Source: Scolanthus callimorphus
Lineage: Eukaryota; Cnidaria; Anthozoa; Actiniaria; Edwardsiidae
DNA: 64,000 nucleotides
Assembly: GCA_033964015.1 (NCBI GenBank)
Contig: CM066916.1
Location: forward strand, 32,195,404 to 32,259,403
Direction of reading: 5' to 3'
Shown: one piece after another, positions 54,475-64,000 of the stretch
How the letters are laid out: the number at the start of each line of letters is the position of its first letter
How positions within the stretch are numbered: the stretch's first letter is position 1
The notes under the pieces: generated by a model
The model's input: the letters and a program-made list of their open reading frames with translations, nothing else
Databases searched by the model: none
What the model was told of the DNA's origin: nothing
Made by a program: the position numbers and the translations under genes

Positions 54475-54706
54475 TAGAATCTTGTGGCAAGGGAAGATCT
54501 GTTCCATTTTGATCTCGGCACTCGGTACCATCACAGATGAACTTGCCAGTTTGACTCGATCTAGGTGCATCGCCATCACTTGCACCTTGTTTGGAATATA
54601 AAACACCAAGCGCAATAGACAGCGAGACAACAACAAGAAGAACAACTACAGGAATCAAGACCACGGCTTTGAATCTCTTGGCATGTGTTCTGAATTCTCT
54701 TAACAT
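54475..54706 (-). CDS. Type II membrane protein gene, exon 1
   Basis: The ATG at 54706 opens 77 residues: a short basic cytoplasmic start (MLREFRTHAKRFK), a TM helix at about 14-37 (VVLIPVVVLLVVVSLSIALG), then the start of an extracellular part with CDGTEC and a sequon (NGT). Donor GTAAGTGA, phase 1. Basic residues before the helix and none after indicate N-in, C-out. Only exon 2 (48694-48804) was found downstream. The stalk-like sequence would suit a type II ectoenzyme or receptor, but the functional domain is not in view, so no family is assigned. Cys-x4-Cys near the membrane is not enough to call one. Confidence 0.65.
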
Positions 54707-55446
54707 GTGATACGCTTTGGTGCTTGTAGTGTCAAAGCACAGGGCTTAACCCTCTCCATGATAACTTCTTATGGAAAAGCGTGGACAAACTTTCCTGGAC
54801 AGACTGCTAGTTTAACCGATAAATTTTCTTTTCATTTGACTAAACTTTGAAGACGTCCAGCTATAGACAATTGGTGCACCATTCGCTGTTAAACGGTGGC
54901 CATGTTTCTTGTTTTGCATTGTTTTGTTCTTTGAATTGAATACTGAATATTTATTAGTACTCACTTCAACAATAACAACAATGAAAATCCCAATAGTAAA
55001 CGATATTGCTTACAATATACTTGAATCTGCGTACTTTTAAGTTAAAATAAAATTAATAAAATTAATAAAATAAAATACTTATAGGATAATTGAATTACTT
55101 TAGCGTTTGCTGTCTGGTCGATCAACAATTTTAATCAGACATGGTGATCTCTATGATCTGTTTCAATTGATGATGTTGACAAGGGACAATACCAGTCTGC
55201 AAGGGTGTCACACAGAAAATATTACCTACCAGAGTTTTGTCTGACTAAATTACAAAGATTATTATGAGACTTTTTAAATATAAGATTTTCTTTTAAAACA
55301 TTAGTTGTCCAGTATCCATAAAATCCTGCGCTATGATTGGCTCGTTACAGGCTCTGGCTGACAGCCACTGAGCCGTTGAGAGCAAAGAACTTTCTGCGCA
55401 TGTTCCAACAGTCAAATGTTCCAAAATCAGCTAGTCACCAAAGGCC
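54707..55446. other. Presumed upstream region of the type II gene
   Basis: No promoter element identified with confidence. Confidence 0.35.
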
Positions 55447-55755
55447 CATTCTCGTACCCAGAGCTCCCCGGCTCGTCACCTCGCGGGGGAGGCTCTGGTG
55501 ACAGCCACCGACGCATGCTCAAAAGAAAATTGTGGTTTTATTCCTCACAATTACTTTTAGAGCGTCCAAGTCGAAGGCATATGTTAAAAAGACGACTAGG
55601 AAACGAATGCCAGTGTTAGTTTGACAGATACATTGTTATAAAGCGAGATCAAGCTTCTTCTGTGTACGCGTGCGCGCCATTTCAACCAATCAGCTAAGGC
55701 CATCAACTAGCTGTCACCAGAGCCTCCCCTGCCGAGTGACGGACCAGGGGCCGGT
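55447..55755. mobile_element. CAGAGCC/CTCTGGG inverted-repeat element, copy b
   Basis: From CTCGTACCCAGAGCTCCCC to the inverted AGAGCCTCCCCTGCCGAGTG, with the shared interior (TCGTCTTTTCAACCC-type and GCATGCG motifs in reverse). Confidence 0.7.
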
Positions 55756-56040
55756 TCCTGAAAAAGGTTGGATAAAGATATCCAAGGATAAAATTAAAAT
55801 TATCTGTTGTATAGGATTTGTTCAGGATTTATCCGTTGGATAAGCGTTTATCCACTGATAACTGTTAACTGGCCTTCTAGGAACCTGCCCAAGAGAGCTA
55901 AATTGTAGCTTTGAAAATGTACGACAGCTGTCTGAGTCCTTGAGTCTTGTCTAGTGGACAACGAGTCTTAATCGTCACAAAGTTCTACGATCGTCTGTGT
56001 GAACTTGGAAGGGAAGGAGAATGATACCCGGACACACCCT

Positions 56041-56067
56041 GATCCCCCCCCCCCCCCCCCCCCCCCT
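56041..56067. repeat. Long C tract
   Basis: About 22 consecutive C; length likely uncertain in the assembly. Confidence 0.8.
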
Positions 56068-56432
56068 CATCATCACCTCGCCAGGCGACGGCCATTTGAG
56101 GTTGGCCAAAACGAAGTTAGTGCTAGCGCATGTGTACAACATACAAGCAGATGTACACTATCGGCGTTTTTGAAAAAAAGCTGGCTAAATGACACCAAAT
56201 TTTGTTTGTTAGTCGTCTTTTCAACCCGTATGCCTTCGACACTTCTTCACTGAGTAGTTTTGGCATTTTCGTTTATACCCAGGCTCCCGATTAGGTCGGT
56301 GTAGGCTCTGATATAATGCCACTTGAGGCCAAGCTGTTTGGCTGATTTTGAACATTGGGGCATTGCGTAGAAAGTTATTTCTCCCAATGAAATCTTGCGC
56401 ATGGGTATATCGCTGTAACCAGAACCTTCCCA

Positions 56433-56724
56433 TTCTCGATCCCAGACCTCTCCGGCTCGTCGCCTTGCAGGGGAGGCTCTGGTGACAGCCATGGCGCGCA
56501 CGCGTACATAAAACTAGCTTAATCTCGCTTTATAAAAATGTATCTGTCAAAATAAAACTGGCATTCGTTTCCTAGTCGTCTTTTCAACCCATGTCTTCGA
56601 CTTGACCGTTCTTAAAGTAATTGTGAGGCATAAAACCACCATTTTGTTTTACGCATGCGTCGGTGGATATCACCAGAGCCTCCCTCGCGAGGTGACGAGC
56701 CGGGGAGCTCTGGGTACGAGAATG
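56433..56724. mobile_element. CAGAGCC/CTCTGGG inverted-repeat element, copy c
   Basis: From CTCGATCCCAGACCTCTCC to the inverted AGCTCTGGGTACGAG; interior with CTCGCTTTATAAAAATGTAT and AATTGTGAGGCATAAAACCA. Confidence 0.8.
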
Positions 56725-56739
56725 GAACCTTCCCCAATC

Positions 56740-57020
56740 AATTCTCGAACCCAGAGCTCCCCGGCTCGTCGCCTTGCAGGGGAGGCTCTGGTGACATCCA
56801 TTTGAGGACCTTCGCTGATTGGCTGAAATGGCACGCATGCGTACATAAAAGTAGCTTACTCTCGCTTTATAAAAACGTATCCGTCAAAATAACACTGACA
56901 TTCGCTTGTCCTGCTCAACCTATGCCTTCGACTTGAAGGCTCTAAAGGTAATTGTGAGACATAAAGCCACCATTTCCTTTTACGCATGCGTCTATGGCTG
57001 TAACCAGAACCTTCCCCGAC
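56740..57020. mobile_element. CAGAGCC/CTCTGGG inverted-repeat element, copy d
   Basis: Begins CTCGAACCCAGAGCTCCCC about 16 bp after copy c ends; same interior; the right end is degraded (CCAGAACCTTCCCCGACCGCG). Confidence 0.8.
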
Positions 57021-57189
57021 CGCGAGTGATAAAAGGGATATCGGGGCTTTGGGTAATGGAGCGCCTTTACAAAATAAAGTATATGTATGTGGGTGTGTGT
57101 GGACAGTTACTTATTTGACTGCTACTGGATCTCACAGCGAAGCTCTCACTCTCCAAATTAAACAGCCAGACCGGGGAATTATCGTGAAT

Positions 57190-57520
57190 GATGGGGCATA
57201 TCTTTATCCGCTCGTACGTGCTGCCCATATCAAGAAAATTCCCTTAAAAATTGTCGACTTTCTTCAACTTCCTTATAAGGAAGTATCTGCATACCATATT
57301 TGGAATCCCAGTAAGTTTTTCCTATTTTTATTGACGTAGAATACTTCAAACTTAACCAGAACTCAAATACACTCGAGAAAAGATGTTATGTGCATTTTCC
57401 GCTGTGTTTTTCACGGTAAAGAACCTGGAAACAAGGTAGAAAAGACACCACAGGAAGCCCGCTATATCTCTAGAAAGACGACAATGTTTTCTTGATATGT
57501 TTCGGTGTCTGCGCGCGTAG
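57190..57520. repeat. Copy of the repeat also seen at 1530-1700 and 36340-36680
   Basis: Shares CATATCAAGAAAATT, CTTCCTTATWAGGAA, CACCACAGGMARCCCGC and CTTTCTTGATMTG blocks. It explains an open stretch at 57107-57310 that looks exon-like. Confidence 0.55.
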
Positions 57521-58496
57521 ACTTGAGCGAACGATTTATTGAAGTCTAATTATTATTCAGCACGCCGATGCACTGCCCAAATGTGGTGGCCATTTGAACG
57601 CCAACGCTGTCTTCTGCGCATAACATATCCTGCGATATCCGTCATCTAAGGGAAATGTTGAGCTCGTAAAAAACACGCAGAAGTGATGTTACCTCGGGGG
57701 GTGGGGGCGGGTTGTGCTATCAATGTGCTGAATAATAAAGCCATTATCCTGCTCGATTTTGCAGAATATTTTCTATTTTAGCCAACTCGGAATTGCGTCC
57801 CCCGTCGGCTATGTATCAGACGTCCTTCTGCGCGGAGTCTCGCAGGATATTGGTCAACCGCGAGACGGCTCACCCGTGTTTTTCTCGGATATTTTATTTT
57901 TTGCCGCGCGGGATTCCTGTGCGTCACTCACTCTTTCCCTCCGCGCCAACAAAAAATAATAAAACACCGGAGCGCCGGCCCCATAGCAGGTTAAGACCCT
58001 CACTCTCATTCTGTGGTGCAAATTATACTAGTGGCATATCGTTACTACGCTTAGGGCCAAATGAAAAATCCTTATCTATCACCAAACGTGATAGCTGTCA
58101 CAGTCAAAGCAGCGAGATTATAGGGTTCACCATATGTCAATACCACACAACCACAGCACCGAGCTGAGAGTAACATCATCACGGCTACTGGTAGAAACTC
58201 GATCATGAGATAAATGCGTCCTGTTCGATCCATATACTCATTTAATACAGTCTAACGAGCATTTTGTCCTAGTAGCTGTGGCGCCGCTGGCTGGGGAGTA
58301 TGGAATATCAGAAGTTCTAATTGCTAGAATCAGGAGGTCACTTCGTTGGTATTAATGCCCAGTGCGTTCTAATCACGACAATCAAGCGGATATCAGAAGA
58401 GCGCACTGATTTTATATTCACGCGCTCAGCGACGGCTAAAGTAGCAAACAGAACTTACAGCTAGTCTAATGTAAGTTTCATAGTGCTCTGCTGAGT
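57521..58496. other. Upstream of the type I gene; GC-rich patch without assignable exon
   Basis: Two overlapping open frames at 57759-58167 in a GC-rich patch look like chance. No promoter motif identified with certainty. Confidence 0.4.
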
Positions 58497-58572
58497 ATGG
58501 ACAAGCTTCAGGCCGTTCATAACCATCCCTCGCTACCGCTGCTACTCATGAGTTTTTTTGGTCAAATACACG
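58497..58572 (+). CDS. Type I membrane protein gene, exon 1: signal peptide
   Basis: The ATG at 58497 (GAGT before, G after) opens MDKLQAVHNHPSLPLLLMSF and then FGQIH, ending in phase 1 at a strong donor (GTGAGTAA). The hydrophobic core suits a signal peptide. It joins in phase to the TM exon at 59901. It is the best candidate first exon, not proven; other exons could lie between. Confidence 0.55.
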
Positions 58573-59900
58573 GTGAGTAAACACTGTGGGGGCTTGTTCT
58601 AGGCAGCTATTAGGAGCTTTATTCCTTGTACCATATATGTCTCATAATAATAACGCTAGGTTCGAACTTGCTCTAGAGTAACCGGTCTTCTGTCATTCCA
58701 TTGCGCCTAGAATGTCTTCAGGGGATCCTAGCCCTTCCGTTGTCGTGATATGACTTAAAGTGCTTCTAGGAAAATAATACCCACTTAATAACTTGATTGA
58801 TATTAGAGTTAGAGAGTTTATTAAACAAAATAGAGTACTTAATAGTGTTAAATGCTTATTTAAACAGATTTTACTACGTTCTCTATCCTAATTCTGTTTA
58901 GAATAGAAAGCACCGCGCGTGCTTTGCGCGAGTTTCCCATTTTAAATTGAGAACTGATATTCGAGGAGTATTCATTATTTTGGATGTCGAGATTTAATAT
59001 TGCTTGAATGAGCACTAGTTATCTTGTCAGGAAACAGGAATACGGTTTCTAGGTTTCTAAAGAGGCTTTCTGCCTTGCGGGCAAGCGTTCGATGCAATCA
59101 AGCCGGTTACGACATCACAGATCATTCTCTATATTCCAGATAGTCTCGAGAAGTAAATGGCCGAAGAGAAAAACAATTATTTTATTTTTCCCGTGATTTT
59201 GTACCATAGTTAATTCACTCTCCTTGTAGTATGGCTGTAGTATCTTTTGTTAAGTTGTTTTTCTGTTTTTCAATTCGTTTCATGGCCTGACCAATTCACC
59301 TACCTATTGCCATGGAAACGAGCCTTATCTTAGCCGCCTCAAGTACTTTAAGATCTCGAACGTTTTACACACAGAGACACGAACAGAATATTATTTTGTC
59401 TGATCGTTATTCGTGCCAGTATGAGAAGACTCAATTTGAAATGAATTTTGTACGTAGGTTTGCGAGTAAAACATTTTTCGCGTTTTTCTGTACATAACTG
59501 TCAAGTTCCGGAAATTACTTCATTCGTGCCATTGACCTGAGGCACAAATACAGTCAAGGCATTATTAATTTTGGCATTATCTCGGCCGAGATGGTCATGC
59601 CAAAAACGACACGCGGGTCACGGATACACAATGACCCCCCCCCCCCCCCCCCCTTCCCCCTTCCCCCCCTTTCCCCCCCCCCCTTTTCCTAGACCTAGTG
59701 GAGTGGCAGCCAACCCGTAGGCACTCGGAGTTTATTCAGCGATAAAACCCAGAGTTCCCCATCTTGGCCGCCATTTTGGAAAAACGCGACGCGGGGGAGA
59801 GCGGGGCGCAGGCCGTTTTCCGCGAAAAAAGAAACCGCTATTCCGGAAAGTTTTGTTCATGCGCACCTCCACTGACATAATCATTGTATTTACGTTGCAG
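58573..59900. other. Intron 1 of the type I gene
   Basis: Contains C tracts at 59634-59690. No other exon or repeat supported. Confidence 0.4.
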
Positions 59901-60121
59901 CTTCAAAGGGTTTAATCTCCACTTTTTCATCGCCAAAAATCCCGACAAACGTGACTGCTAAACCAACCACGCATGCTCCTTCGGGAATTGAAGATGTCAT
60001 CCTTGTGTTCATCGCGGGCTCAGTTCCTAGTCTCGTTATTCTATGCCTCATCTGTTTCCTTATTTACACAAAACTGACGTCATGGCGTGAGCTACGAAAA
60101 ATACGCGGCAACCAGGCAAAC
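59901..60121 (+). CDS. Type I membrane protein gene, exon 2: ectodomain and TM helix
   Basis: Acceptor TACGTTGCAG, donor GTAAGC. It encodes a Ser/Thr/Pro-rich segment with one sequon (NVT), a TM helix (VILVFIAGSVPSLVILCLIC and FLIY), then a basic stop-transfer region (WRELRKIRGNQAN). Phase 1 in, phase 0 out. The four other exons seen fit it in phase. I do not recognise the family. The whole ectodomain would be only about 30 residues if exon 1 is correct, so the protein is more likely an adaptor or signalling subunit than a ligand-binding receptor (inference). Confidence 0.75.
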
Positions 60122-60554
60122 GTAAGCTGAAACAAACTATATTTTAGCTAACATAGGAAATTTCTGCAGAAACCGATTAAAGCAGCCAGGCAGCCATGTG
60201 GATAGTATAAAACGACAACACTGGAAAATCGAACCCACATCGCAGTGAAATGTCCCGCGGCGACGTCGCAAGTGAAATCGCCTCATTTCAAATCGCAGGG
60301 TGTTAATAACGGGCTTTATAAACTCTCCGCTTAAAAGCAAGGTTGCACCACCCTCCGACCGCCTGGACTGCCTGTGTGTTTCAAATCTTGCAACCAGGCC
60401 CTTTGACCTGGACAAAAAATGGCGACCGATGGAACGATATTCTCTAACAACTGCGAGTTCTGTGAACAGTGAATTTTCCAGCTTCAAAAGAGAGACCTTC
60501 CAAATTAGATACGGGGATTGCTTTTGTAATCTATTTTTGTTTTTTATAGTCCAG

Positions 60555-60646
60555 AATAACATTGGCAAGCGTAATCGAGGTCCTTCTACAAATGCAAACT
60601 CCACAACCGAGCAGTTCACCACGTTCCACAACACAAGCGCTATCAG
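60555..60646 (+). CDS. Type I membrane protein gene, exon 3: cytoplasmic
   Basis: The acceptor TATAGTCCAG gives NNIGKRNRGPSTNANSTTEQ and then FTTFHNTSAI in frame; phase 2 at the donor GTGATA. An AG four bases earlier would shift the frame and is less protein-like. Confidence 0.65.
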
Positions 60647-60740
60647 GTGATAATTTTTTCTAACGTTATGGGAAGGACCTTATATGGGAGATTATTATAA
60701 AAGATTAGAATCTTACGTAATAGAGTCTCGCCTATTTAAG

Positions 60741-60915
60741 CATTAGAGCACAACTTTCTATGACTTTATCGGCGCAATAGAGCGCGCGTGATGTTGGGAG
60801 AGACACGAGAACGTTGTAAAATCACGAGCCGCAGGCGGGAAGAGAACCATTGTTTCATCGGTGAAATAGAGCATAGATTTGGACCAATCAAAGCGCACGT
60901 TATATCGTAGCTATA
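60741..60915. mobile_element. Foldback MITE family F, copy 4
   Basis: CATTAGAGCACAACTTTCTA, TTATCGGCGCAATAGAGCGC, GATGTTGGGAGAGACACGAG and GGACCAATCAAAGCGCACGT, in an intron of the type I gene. Confidence 0.85.
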
Positions 60916-61352
60916 TTATAAATACAAATAACATAGCAAGTTCTATATGTAGCCGTGTGCTGTGTTGTGGGCTTCCTGTGTTGTGCTGTGGGCTTCCTGT
61001 GTTGTGTTGTGTCGTGGGCTTCCTGATGCTCACCTGTTACGCGTGGGGACTGGGCCGGGAATCTCTAGAGGGATCTCGCGCGCGGGTTTACGGTTAGTTA
61101 GTGGGGTTGGTGAAACGTGGAAGGAGTATTGAGTGGATTATAAGTAAGTGTATAAAAACCCAGTAACCATTAGAGTCAGGAGTGTTGAACCCAAATAAAA
61201 GGTATCCTCAGTGAAAGTGGAGTTGTATTGCTAAACGTCAAGAACTGTCATGTGGTTACATATAGATAAATTCATCATCACATGACGATTGAATTCCACG
61301 TTAAATTTCACTTTAGCCAATTAACGCACGCGTAAGAACAGAGGAGCCAAGG

Positions 61353-61495
61353 GATTCTATAAGATTATTCAAAGCTTCAGGAGGCTAGATTTCGCTAAGA
61401 AAATAGCACGAAAAAAGCGATATCGATATCGCCCTTTTGATTGCTATTTTCGGCGGAATCTACCGACTGAACGCTTTGAATATACTTGAATCCTA
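61353..61495. repeat. Diverged foldback hairpin with GCGATATCGATATCGC core
   Basis: The arms GGATTCTATAAGATTATTCA and the inverse end near GAATATACTTGAATCC; the centre is a 16-base perfect palindrome. Confidence 0.75.
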
Positions 61496-61569
61496 TGATA
61501 TCTCGTCCTCAATTTACACAAAAAAGAGATATCATGGGATTCTTATTGGAAATCTTCGTTCACATCCAG

Positions 61570-61738
61570 ACCTCAAATCATTATAGAAGACAGCAGTGAC
61601 TACATTCCTCTCAACGCTCGACCCTTATCAGCGTGTGATGTCAGCTCTCCTGACCATTCTACTGGCTTTTTAGCGTCTGGAGAAATTCATGACAAACGGA
61701 ACGAGTTATCTCGTGAGGAATTCGAGCTCGAGATACTG
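61570..61738 (+). CDS. Type I membrane protein gene, exon 4: tail with SDYIPL motif
   Basis: Acceptor TCACATCCAG completes the split Arg codon of exon 3; donor GTAAGACG, phase 0. It encodes 57 residues including IIIEDSSDYIPLNARP and SREEFELEIL. SDYIPL, with acidic residues before the Tyr and hydrophobic +1/+3, is a plausible phosphotyrosine/SH2 docking site (inference). Confidence 0.75.
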
Positions 61739-61839
61739 GTAAGACGCATGCGCAATAGAAATGTAACAGCACAATCTCGTATCCAGAGCCCGTCATCTTT
61801 TGGCCAGCGGCAAGATTCAGAGCTCTGGAATAATCATTT

Positions 61840-61911
61840 GTTTAAGCTCATTTGTTTAAGCTCATTTGTTTATGCTCATTTGTTTATGCTCATTTGTTTA
61901 TGCTCATTCGG
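61840..61911 (+). repeat. 14-bp minisatellite (TTTAWGCTCATTTG)
   Basis: Five units in a row in intron 4 of the type I gene. Confidence 0.9.
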
Positions 61912-62060
61912 TTTTAAAAAAGTGTTTCTCAAGCTCATACATCAGCTCTTTAACTGTTTATTGGATTATTATTTTATTACGTTTTGTGTGTTTTAAAGGC
62001 GAGTTCGTTATGCTTTTGATCTACCACGCATGCTCATCAATTCAGATCAACTACAGTCTA

Positions 62061-63250
62061 GAGCTCCCCGGCTCGTCGCCTCGCAGGGGAGGCTCTGGCA
62101 TCTGGTGACATCCATTTGAGGGCCTTCGCTGATTAAATCTCGCTTTATAAAAACGTATCTGTCAAAACATAGTTAATGGAGAGGAAGCCCGGTAAACTTC
62201 AAAGGGTCAACACAATAGCGTGGGCTGGATGTTGAGAGGGGCTATCACGTGATATTGACCCTGCGCAATCTTTTGTTTTACCCTAATCTAATATGCATGT
62301 CTGGTTGTACACTGTTACTGGCTGGATTTTTGTACTTATGTACCGTGACCCTGCACAAACAAAAGGATTCCTCTGAAAAAGTGAACAAAGACATAGTACA
62401 ATAACAGGGTGTCAGGTTTCCTAACTATTCTCCTATATAAACTATGGTCAAAATAACCCTGGCATTTGTTTCCTAGTCGTCTTTTCAACCCATGCCTTCG
62501 ACTTGAACGCTCTAAAAGTAATAGACCTTTATCACGCAATATTGATTATTAATATATAATAGTTATCCGAAAATGAAATCCAGTTTCCAATTCTACACAT
62601 CCGTATTAGTAAAACTGCGAAGTTTAAAAAAAATTACTTGAAAACTGACTGAGATATGAATTTTCAAAGGCTTCCTATTCTGACTTACTTTTTACAAAGA
62701 AATGTATGGGCAAATACGTCAAGTCGAGGCTGGACGGGCATCGATGCCCGTCCAGCCTCGTTTCGATTTATTTTCCCATACATTTCTTGTTAAAAAATAA
62801 GCCAGAATACGAAGTTTTGAAAATTCATATCTCAGTCAGTATTGAAGCAATCTTCACCAATCTTTGCAATTTTACTAATACGGATGTGTAGAATTGAATA
62901 CTGGATTTCATTTTCTGATAACTAATATATATTATTAATAAATATTGCGTGATAAAGGCCTATTGTGAGGCATAAAACCACCATTTTCTTTTACGCATGC
63001 GGCAATGGCTGTCACCATAGCCTCCCACGCGCATTCTCGTACCCAGAGCTCCCCGGCTCGTCTGCTCGCAGGGGAAGCTCTGGTGACATCCATTTGAGGA
63101 CCTTTGCTGATTGGCTGGTTTTGAACGTTGGTGCATGCACAGAAAGATCTTTCTCTCAACGGCTCTGTATCAAATCTCGCGCATGCGTCAGTGGCTGTCA
63201 CCAGAGCCTCTCACGCGAGGAGACGAGCCGGGGGCTCTGGGTTCGAGAAA
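62061..63250. mobile_element. CAGAGCC/CTCTGGG elements, copies e and f, split by a foldback element
   Basis: The left part (AGAGCTCCCCGGCTCGTCGC and on to GAACGCTCTAAAAGTA) continues after 62963 as TTGTGAGGCATAAAACCACC. A further copy spans about 63033-63250. Copies c and d give the unbroken version of the interrupted site. Confidence 0.8.
62523..62961. mobile_element. 439-bp foldback element with 36-bp perfect central palindrome
   Basis: Two arms of about 215 bp (AGACCTTTATCACGCAATAT and inverse AATATTGCGTGATAAAGGCCT) meet at a perfect palindrome at 62725-62760 (CGAGGCTGGACGGGCATC and inverse). AT flanks both ends. The host repeat without it reads AGTAATTGTGAGG (for example 56618), so the insertion is precise. 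Confidence 0.92.
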
Positions 63251-63365
63251 GTGCTAGTTAAGGTTCTACCCCATGCTTAGTCAACCAAATACTTGGCTGA
63301 GTCCATAACTCCGTTTCGATCTGTTATTCTTGTGAAAGAGTATAATAAACTGGTTATTTTCACAG

Positions 63366-63748
63366 GCTTCACAGGAAAAGTCGAGAAACAAAATACGCAT
63401 GCGCCATCGGCTTGGTGCAGATGTTGACCTGGACTCGCAACCAGATGCAACCAGCGATCCCCACAGGGAGCCCGAGCTCGGACGACAAAAATATTGAGCG
63501 AGACGGTTGATGAGGACAATTCTAGGACTGGTGACCATAGCATGAATTCATCGCAGGTTACCATAGTAACGACGACAGAGGAGGAGCCGAATGATTTTCC
63601 TTGTCCTAGTACGTTATCGGATGGCCAATCAGCAGTTGATTCAAATGATAGCGGACGTAATCAATCGAATTCAGATAATCTTCATGACCGTGATAATGAT
63701 GATCGTGATAATCTAGAAGAGCAGCTGGAGGTGCAGAAGTTAAGCCAG
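63366..63748 (+). CDS. Type I membrane protein gene, exon 5: acidic tail (1-bp frameshift)
   Basis: Acceptor TTTTCACAG, donor GTACATAC. The first 42 codons (ASQEKSRNKIRMRHRLGADV and after, ending GRQK) run into a stop at 63493. Adding one A to the A-run at 63487-63491 joins them to ILSETVDEDNSRTG and the rest, a Ser/Asn/Asp-rich tail ending LEEQLEVQKLSQ. With that base both exon ends are phase 0, as required. Without it the exon would have to start later, for example at 63454. The gene continues past the window. Confidence 0.6.
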
Positions 63749-63784
63749 GTACATACACCTACTCGCCGGTTTCTAATAAACCAA

Positions 63785-63910
63785 TCTTCTCATTCTCATT
63801 CTCATTCTCCTTCTCATTCTCATTCTCATTCTCATTCTCATTCTCAATTCTCATTCTCATTCTCATTCTCATTCTCATTCTCATTCTCATTCTCATTCTC
63901 ATTCTCATTC
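63785..63910 (+). repeat. TCATTC hexanucleotide microsatellite
   Basis: About 20 units with few changes, just after the exon 5 donor, so intronic. Confidence 0.95.
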
Positions 63911-63912
63911 AA

Positions 63913-64000
63913 GGGCTTGTTTACACACTAACGCAAGCGCAAGCTAGGCTTTCGCTTGCGTCGCTTTGGATTATACTTTGCGCTTCCGGGCATGTATACC
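63913..64000. mobile_element. Left end of a GGGCTTGTTTACAC MITE (cut by window edge)
   Basis: Matches the ends of the element at 9412-10412, including the AACGCAAGCGCAAG subterminal motif. Confidence 0.8.

Noticed and set aside
57107..57310. Exon-like frame ending in a good donor before the type I gene
   Set aside because: The sequence belongs to a repeat also seen at about 36.4 and 1.55 kb, and exon 1 at 58497 fits the phase and function better.
57759..58167. Two overlapping open frames
   Set aside because: GC-rich patch with both frames open at once; composition looks like chance, with no splice partner of matching phase.
63785..63931. Ser/His/Phe repeat as protein end
   Set aside because: It is the translation of a TCATTC microsatellite after a strong splice donor.

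Overview
The window is animal nuclear DNA. It has spliced genes with GT-AG introns, an intronless rhodopsin-class GPCR family, tRNA-derived SINEs, a 5'-truncated LINE, Helitrons and many MITEs and foldback elements. The repeat style (GCGCGCGAAGCGCGC-type motifs, C/G-run MITE ends) and gene content suggest an anthozoan cnidarian, probably a stony coral. That assignment is inference; no single gene proves it.

Region 1 (about 0.8-24.6 kb, minus strand) is one huge gene for a mucin-like single-pass membrane protein. An 11.8-kb exon encodes a signal peptide, a Ser/Thr/Pro and N-glycosylation-rich ectodomain of about 3,900 residues with a 52-residue tandem repeat array, and the start of a SEA-like module. 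Twelve further exons, all phase-compatible, encode the rest of that module, a transmembrane helix and a long charged cytoplasmic tail. The layout resembles the KIAA1549/UPF0606 family (inferred). Introns are packed with nested MITEs. The giant exon reads through only if three single missing bases are allowed for.

Region 2 (24.6-42.2 kb) is a segmental duplication. It carries one intact GPCR gene (40223-41170), one copy with two 1-bp frameshifts (28261-29194) and two truncated remnants (30630 and 32427). The copies differ by transposon insertions, so each gives an empty-site control for the other. One 2.56-kb insertion is a Helitron-like element that itself contains a LINE.

Region 3 (42.2-54.7 kb) is mostly transposon debris: Mutator-like, Harbinger-like, Tc1/mariner-like and Helitron elements nested in one another. 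It also holds two exons of a minus-strand type II membrane protein gene (54706 down to 48694; later exons not found).

Region 4 (55-64 kb, plus strand) holds five phase-compatible exons of an unrecognised type I membrane protein. It has a short ectodomain, one TM helix and a long acidic tail with an SDYIPL tyrosine motif. The gene runs off the right edge. A cluster of one inverted-repeat family and a near-perfect 439-bp foldback element lie around it.

The genes do not form an operon or a shared pathway. All three host gene systems are cell-surface proteins (mucin-type receptor, GPCR, single-pass membrane proteins), but I see no evidence that they act together.
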